NCBI RefSeq assembly: GCF_905475345.1
Contig: NC_066586.1
Coordinates: 8,592,400-8,656,399 of the forward strand
Direction of reading: 5' to 3'
Length of the DNA: 64,000 nucleotides
From: Vespula vulgaris
Taxonomy: Eukaryota > Arthropoda > Insecta > Hymenoptera > Vespidae
Both the position numbers and the translations under genes were made by a program. Positions 56,739-64,000 of the stretch are shown here, in pieces (position 1 is the stretch's first letter; the number at the start of each line of letters is the position of its first letter). The notes under the pieces are model-generated. The model did not search any database and had not been told where the DNA came from. It was given only the letters and a program-made list of their open reading frames with translations.

Positions 56739-59021
56739 GTAAGTATACCGATTTTACGTGAGTGAGTGTCAAAAAGATACCAGGATATACCAGAGTGAAG
56801 AAGAAAAGGAATAAAAAGATCGAATATACGATCGTTTTCTAATCCATTCGAAAAATTGAGTGTATGCGTACGCGCGTGTGTGTGTGTATTTTAAAAATCG
56901 TGAGTGCGCTGCTAAATTCACGTTTATTCGTTGCTCTTCGAGAGCTTGAACTCGACTTGCTTGCTGCTGCCACGGTGTTCCCCTCTCCTGCTATTTTATT
57001 CTCCTTCTATCCTTGGATTGCTATATATGTGCTTCGGACCAAAAAGATAAATCGCTATCGATATCATCCTACGCGTTATTATTTTAGGTGAATTTGTCAA
57101 ATCCTCTTTGAAAAGTCGACGCTTTAGTAGCCTCGATGTCCCGAATATGTCGTGGCAACGAATTCGTCCGTTCAACCGGACGAGCGATTTCGTGGACGAG
57201 CACAATGGTGTCACTGCTTGATACGCGATAAACGTAACTCGCGCTAAACGTTTTACGTACGCTGGGTTAAAAATTATTCATAGGTTATTTAAAATCGAAT
57301 GACTATTCTGTAAACTTAAAAAAGAGATATGAATTTTTTAATAAACATGGATTAATTGGTATTTTAATAATAGATAATTAGTGTCAGCAAAAATTGTTTT
57401 TAGCTTATAGTTTGACGTACAAACGAATTATTCAAATGAAATAATATTTAAATATGTTGTTTATCAAACGCGTTTAGATTCTTCTAAATTTTATATTGTA
57501 CTATATACTTGTAATGTTTTCTATTGGTTTCAAAGCATTTACGTTTATTTATTTCTTTTCGTCGTTTTTCCATCTAGTCGTTTATCTATTTTTCTGCTAT
57601 ACTCATAATTGAAAACTTTTTGATCGATTAGAAGAAAGCATCGTTAGAATGTCAAATATCGGTCATTTTTTAGTACGCATTAATTCTCTTAATTCGTTTT
57701 ATTATGTTATCGTAAAAGTACTTATACGTAAATAAGTTTGTGTGTGTGTGTCTATATGTGTGTGTGTGTATATATAGAAACACACACATACATACATACA
57801 TATATATATGTACATGTATATCGTGATATATATAGATCGTGAAAATATTCTATGGACTGATGGAATTAGTTCTTGGTGATTTGAATCAACAGAGATCGAT
57901 CTGTCGTGTTTAAATAACGAATAAAAAAGAAGAAAATAAAAATGTTATGTCGTTTACTTACTCAAAAAAAAGGAAATGAATAATATATAACTCACAATAA
58001 TTATTAGGAAAAATATTAATAAGGACTTGAAATGATCGAATACTTAACAATATAAAGTGCAAAAATTTTCGCGGAAAAATATGGAGAGACAAACGAAATT
58101 TTTAATTCTTCAAACTTTTTAATTCTTCAAAGTTATCATAATAAAAAATTATAAGAAAAAAATGGCAATTCATTATTCTAAAATTAGACGAAAGTTATGC
58201 AAATTATTTTTATCACTGATAATACTATATAAATATCTAAAAAACTAATATTATATCAGTCGTCATGTTTTTGAATGATATTTAAACAAAATTTGCTTTT
58301 ATGGATTAAACATTCCAACAAAGTCGAACAGATCTTACACATGCCTATATATACTTACACTGCTACGTAAATGTATTCTACAAAATTCATATTTGTGACG
58401 TGAAATAAGCATCGTCCAGATCCTCTAACACAATATATACACACATGCATACGTATGTATATACATATATACGTACATACATACATACATGCACATATGC
58501 ATATATACATGCATATATACATGTATACATATAATCCCTAGTCGTTCATTTTATCACGAGCTAGAACGACTTTTGATCTTTAAGTCGTTCTAAGAAATCG
58601 TTGGAAGGAAAGAGCAGGTAGTTAGATATTTTCATTACTTATTCATCGATCGATCGTTGAAGTCTTTATATAAATGACGAATATTCACAAGTCATCGGTA
58701 CTTTTTTTTCCTTACTCGTGTATTGTATCATTCGGATCAAATATCTAGTCTTACGTTTTTCTCTTTCTATTTAGATACTTTTATTTTGACACAATTTATT
58801 TTTCGCTTCAATTCAAATTATTTATACACTTGCTTATCCCATTCTATTCGTGCTCGCGTAACGATACGCTTTTTTAAAGCGATAAATTTGTATTTTCTCT
58901 CTCCGTCTCCCTCTCTCTCTTTTTCGAAAATCATTTTATTTGTTCGAGATTTAACGGCACATACCGTCACGACAACAAATTCAATAAATTTTTTTTTTAT
59001 TTTTTCAAGTACGATAGATTT

Positions 59022-59083
<62 letters not shown>

Positions 59084-60119
59084 TATATTATCATCGAATT
59101 TTTCTAAAATTTTTCTCTTCCTTTTCTCTCTTTCTCTCTACCCAATTTTTTTCTATTATGTAATTGTTAACGAAAAATCGGCATATAACGATGAATCCCT
59201 TACGTGTAAACCATCGTTATATCCAAAGGAATCCGATGCCGCTGCAGTATTCGAAGGCGAGAAAGCTGATCGCGATTCCACCAAGTGGAAATCGACTTGC
59301 ATTTGCTTCCGAAGCGAATCGCTCGAAAATATTTACGGAATACGCAGCGGAACGCGTATACGTAATCTTTGTATATTGTTCTGAAATCGAAATGAAAAAA
59401 AAATGGGGGAAAACAAAATTTTTCTGAAAAACATCTACATGTCTATCTGCTACATGCTTTGTATTCCATAATTAATAATCAATAATCGATTAGTCTGTTT
59501 AATAAGAAAAAGTATCCTACGATCCTTCGTCGAATAAAAGACACTTCGTAATTCTTAAATGGCAGCGGCAAACAACATACGGACGTTTCTACTTCGATCA
59601 ACGAGTTTACATTCTCTATGATCCCAACTTTTGTTTTTATGTGTAAAAATAAAAATGATGTAATCCAAAACTTATACATCATAACTTATACTTAGGAAAC
59701 ATTAATTTTCAGATACAAACTGGGAATTAATTTGTGGCGAACGAAAAGAAAAAGAGAAAAGAATTGAAATAAAAAAATGAAATAAGAATATACGAATGCG
59801 TGACTTAAAAATTATACATATAACGCTATAAAGAGTTAATGATTTGTAAGTGATAACGAAATTTGTACGAATAATGTACAAGGTGAATCGCGTTAACGAG
59901 GAAAAAGGAAAAGATACTGACCGACGTTTTAGCGATAATTTGTTCGTACGAGGACGAGCGAGAGTAAACGCGTAGGAAGGTGGTATCCTCGGCAGGTTTC
60001 GTCACGGTGCTGCGAGTGAGGAACGTTCTCTTCGTCTGCATTCTGTGCACATGTATACGATCATCGTCGGATGTTACATCCACATAGAAACGTACATATA
60101 TAAAACGTACGAACGAACA
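56739..60119. other. Non-coding region
   Basis: AT-rich sequence with (GT)n/(TA)n near 57738-57830, (ATAC)n near 58430-58530 and CT at 59025-59077. A CpG-richer patch lies near 56930-57250. No exon supported. Confidence 0.45.
59025..59077. repeat. (CT)n microsatellite
   Basis: About 26 CT units, uninterrupted. Confidence 0.95.
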
Positions 60120-60417
60120 TATTCCGTGTATCTTTCATTATGTGTCGATCCTGTGTCCGTGCTTGTGGTTCGGGTGTATCCTGAAGTTGTAAAGTGACGA
60201 TTTTTTGTGTTTATTTTCTTTTCTTATCTTCATCGCTATTTCTCATATGATAATGTGCCAAGGTGAAGCGTGGAAAACGATTTTTTTTGTCACGGATTTT
60301 TCAACGGTAGCGAGGAAGAACCGGCAGAGGGGACATCGTGGAAAAAGTAAATTATAGTAATAGAAAAGTCAGCTACCTAGATCGTATAGGACGTAATTCT
60401 TCAACGGAACCGAACAA
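60120..60417 (+). other. Third candidate alternative first exon
   Basis: A moderately CpG-rich block ends at the consensus donor CCGAACAA|GTGAGTGTG. No long open frame is present, so a non-coding leader exon is the simplest reading. The start is arbitrary. Confidence 0.3.
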
Positions 60418-61456
60418 GTGAGTGTGTACAGTCATATAATAAACGTACGATCTTTTTTCCTCGAGGAATGCAAGCTTGAAAACTTTCGAGAAGACTTCTT
60501 TCGCTTTCTTTTCCTTTTTTTTCTAAATCATCATTTCAAGACTCGATCGTAATAAAAGCTTCTCCGTGATCGATCGCTTAATCGCACGATGAATCTCTCA
60601 GGACTTCCTACTTTGTTCTTGCTCGTCACAGTGGATGACCTTGAAAACCGAGAAAGTTAAACTTTAATAACGGTAATCGAAACACTCAATTTTACCAGAA
60701 TCGTAACATCGACTGTGTTTCTGCGGTTCAATCGAATGGCCACCACGCGTTTCTTTGTTTTAAATGACTCACAGCTGTTTACAAACGAACACGATGTAAG
60801 AGTGAAATTCCGAAACTAATGAAATATCCTAGAAGTTTCTATGGTAATATCATTACCGTCGTGTTTAACGATCCTCTGTTTAATGTATTCACCTTTATGA
60901 GATAATACACAACGTCCTTCGTTGCAACTTTACTATTATCGCTTACTGTTAACGCTTTGATTATTATTCATCGATTATTCATACCTCCGACGTGTAGGCT
61001 AAACAATCGGATATTAGGCTACACATACGTGAAACGTTCGCGAGTATATATCTGCGAAGAATTAGAACAAACGAGACGACATACTCACGTTCCATGATTC
61101 TTTCTCTTTCAAACATTATATAAAATTAAATTTCTATTTGAAAAATAAAAGAAAAAAAATTACAAGAAACGAATAACATTCAAACAAGGACAGAATATCA
61201 ATCATCATCGAAGTTTATTTTCGTGTCAATACCTTCGTGAACGCAAACATCTCCAGTACAAAATTTGTAATCGAAGAGTCACAGAATGACGTAGGCATGC
61301 GTACAAACGAGAGATGGAGTGGGAGAAGAGCGAAACGGAGTCAAGCGCTTTCGCATACGATCCTTGAAATGCACTTTCTATGTATGAATATTCGACACTT
61401 GGAATAATCGTCACGTTCGAATGTTAAGCATGTCTCTTTGTCTTTCTCTCTGTCTC

Positions 61457-61513
<57 letters not shown>

Positions 61514-61519
61514 CTATCT
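61457..61519. repeat. (CTAT)n microsatellite
   Basis: About 15 CTAT units with one TTAT variant. Confidence 0.95.
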
Positions 61520-63650
61520 TTATGTCTTTCTCGAATTTCTCGAATTTTGCTCATTCGATTCTCAAAACTTCGACTTAGAAAAAATTCTCATACATATTAG
61601 AATGTATAATATGCATTTACATTTATTTTTACATATATACCGCATATTTATATATGTTTATGATTTGTAATATGTAAAACCAAATATTTTATATGTTCCT
61701 TCTGTGTCATTTCGATGTGTAATAAATAAATAAATATAATAAACACATATTATACTTATAAACAAAAGGAAAGAAGAAAAAATAAAAATGCAATAAATAT
61801 GTTTTTTTTAAATAATCGATTTCAACTGTTTAAAATAGTTGAAATACTCCTGTTACATTTCGTACAATTCATCAACATAACTGTTTTTCCAGCTGATCGT
61901 CTCATATTCTCGTGATTTTTAAATAATAGGTATTTGACATCCTGCGGATATCCGTACGTTAGGGTGCGATATCACAGCGTGTATCCGTCGAAACGAATTC
62001 GTACGAACGAAAACGTGACGTTTTAGTAAAACGATTTCTTTTTCCACGTTCTGATTTCAAAGAGACTCCAACAAAATCGGCGTGAATTTTTATAAGTGAA
62101 AATTTCGAGAAAAAGAAAACGGAGATGTTCGTAATGATTCAGTGAAGAGTGCTCCATATCTAGACTCTTGACGTACATACAAACATGTACTTATACATAT
62201 GTGTATACATATATATATGTGTGTGTATGTGTGTACATATATACATATGTATAGATACATATGTATCTGTAGTAAAGACTTATACAGTTAGAAAACTGGT
62301 TTTCGTCTTCTCGCGCATCAAGCAATGATTCTATTCGTATGATCGAAGTCTCGCGTGTAGCGGGACCAGGTCAGTCCAGTGACGACTCTATACTTAACCA
62401 TCTTCCTTTTTTTCTTCATCTTCTTCTTCTTCTTTTTCTTTTTTTTATTCTTCTTCTTTCCTTCCTCTTTATTTCAAACAACTTCGACAACATTAAGATT
62501 TCCTTGCGTTACTCTTGCGACCAAGAAGGAAACCACATCTAATACGATACTGTTCGATCGTTACTACTTTGACAAAGCGATAGGCAACGTATTCGTCGAG
62601 TGAATTAAAACTTTTTAATAGGATAGTCGTGTAACTATCGGGACCACTAGATTTGCATTTCGAGTGAGAGACCGATAGCGGCTACTCGACTGAATAAAGT
62701 TGGTTGGAACTTTAAGATCGATTAGGACATTCTAATTTTTACCTTTGATTTATCTTACCATAATAGAAAAATAGAACGATAATAAAGTATGATTCAAAAA
62801 TATGCAATTCAATATTGCAGATTTTTTTTAATCCAATTTGTAATTAGCGAACATTAATTTTTCCATATTAATTTAAGGGGAACGAATAAAATGATACTAA
62901 AAAAATATGTATACATGAATGAAACAAGTTACATGATATTATGGAATAGTTTCTCAACCTTTCTGCCGTAAAGTTCAATACATTTATTTGTAATGTATAT
63001 AAACACAATTTATAAGAATCTGGTATACTAGAATCACTGTATATTATTTCAAAGATACGACTGATACTGAACAATTTACGAGAAGATTCTGTAAATATCT
63101 TATAAATTAATCAGTTTTCTCGTTTTTAAATGCTTTGTCCCAAGTTAGTAATCATTATTACTGTTCATTAAAAATTTAACATAGCCCATAGGTTGAGAAA
63201 CTCTGTTATAGAGGTCTAAAGAAAACATAATAGATCGTACCTACGATTGCACGAAGGATCAACAGAAATAACTAACGATTAGAAAGAAAATTTTACAAAC
63301 CTGATCTTCGAAAAATTCTTACTTCGATGTTATAGATTATAGCCATGATCGAGTGGACCACATAAGTGCATAAAAATCGAACCGAAAAACGAATGATTGC
63401 GTTAGGTACGTTGAACTGGCGTTCGTTGGTGGTTAATTTTTATCGGCTATGCCAGCGACTAGTTCCAAATATAAACCGTGTTTCGTGTATGCGACGCGCT
63501 TCGAAAGCGCTCTCGGACGTATGCCTTCCTCTTCGAGCTTCGCCTCTCCGCCAGCGAAGAGTTTATTTTCTAGTCTCGTGACACGTGCGGAGACGACTGC
63601 TGCTACCGAGCTACATCCGTGCTTACCTCGACAGACGGACAGAAAGAGAA

Positions 63651-63687
<37 letters not shown>

Positions 63688-63847
63688 ACGATACTCCAAA
63701 GGGACTGTTTTCTCTCTCTCCATCCTTTTTTCTCTGCACTCTCAAGTTTTATCATCTCGCGTAGCTCTTTCACTGTCCCTGTCTAACTTGTGGAAAAGAG
63801 CTTTTTCGAGTATCCTCTGCAAGAAAACGAAATACAATTGAAGTGTG

Positions 63848-63848
<1 letters not shown>

Positions 63849-63902
<54 letters not shown>
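63849..63902. repeat. (CT)n microsatellite
   Basis: About 27 CT units, followed by further CT-rich sequence to about 63960. Confidence 0.95.
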
Positions 63903-63905
<3 letters not shown>

Positions 63906-64000
63906 TTCTACATGCTCCATCTCTCTCTCTTCTCTCTCTTTATCTATCTCTTTCTCTCTCGTTCTCATTGTCTTCCTTCTGGTGACTCCAGATTTTTTGT

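Larger units (their letters stand above)
60418..64000. other. Non-coding region to window end
   Basis: No coding exon is supported. It contains a (CTAT)n repeat at 61457-61519, a TA/GT compound repeat near 62195-62275, a CT-rich pyrimidine block near 62400-62470, a (GAAAGA)n run near 63640-63690, and CT at 63849-63902. CpG-richer patches near 61960-62030 and 63390-63630 may be further promoters. Confidence 0.45.

Noticed and set aside
62339..62603. Phe/Leu-rich open frames resembling membrane segments
   Set aside because: They come from a pyrimidine-rich tract (CTT/TTC repeats); no surrounding coding signal.
1..64000. tRNA, rRNA, snRNA or viral insertions
   Set aside because: No cloverleaf, rRNA core or viral gene was recognised by eye; a dedicated covariance search could still reveal a small RNA.

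Overview
The window looks like nuclear DNA of an insect, most likely an aculeate hymenopteran (bee, wasp or ant). It is AT-rich, has intron-containing genes separated by long non-coding stretches, and carries many (CT)n/(GA)n, (TA)n and tetranucleotide microsatellites. It also holds a stoned locus in the dicistronic form known from Drosophila. The species assignment is inference; the gene identities below rest on protein motifs read directly from the exons.

Layout: (1) 1-9.0 kb, + strand: the 3' half of a collagen XV/XVIII (Multiplexin) gene. It has four collagenous exons, a short leucine/lysine-rich helix, the NC1 trimerisation domain, a Pro/Thr hinge and a complete endostatin module with all four cysteines. 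(2) 10.5-13.3 kb, - strand, tail-to-tail with the collagen gene: a complete nine-exon THOC1 (THO/TREX mRNA export factor, 687 aa) ending in a death-fold domain. (3) 14.5-16.5 kb: a decayed non-LTR retrotransposon in - orientation. (4) 20.8-23.2 kb, - strand: complete coding region of a tubulin cofactor E-like protein (TBCEL, 516 aa, LRR plus ubiquitin-like domain). (5) 23.2-38.5 kb: mostly non-coding, rich in microsatellites, with CpG-richer patches that may be promoters or 5' exons. (6) 38.5-45.8 kb, - strand: the stoned locus, stonin A (904 aa, one exon) followed after 104 nt by stonin B (1150 aa, ten exons). (7) 51.4-64 kb: a coding-like orphan ORF, then the 5' end of a + strand gene whose first three coding exons encode much of a PDZ domain. 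It is followed by about 9.5 kb that includes several possible alternative first exons.

The most striking signal is the stoned locus. The 904-codon first cistron contains no in-frame methionine codon between its initiator and the penultimate codon. The 104-nt intercistronic gap contains no ATG in any frame, so the second cistron starts at the first ATG after the first cistron's stop, in a strong initiation context. Smaller points are a 15-nt candidate microexon just before endostatin, a GC-AG intron in stonin B, a tetrabasic tail after endostatin, and a possible upstream ORF that would end 3 nt before the stonin A start if spliced as proposed.

Functionally the window mixes extracellular matrix (Multiplexin), nuclear mRNA export (THOC1), microtubule regulation (TBCEL), synaptic vesicle endocytosis (stonins) and a PDZ scaffold or signalling protein. 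This is an ordinary eukaryotic gene neighbourhood; apart from the two stonins, nothing suggests the genes work together.
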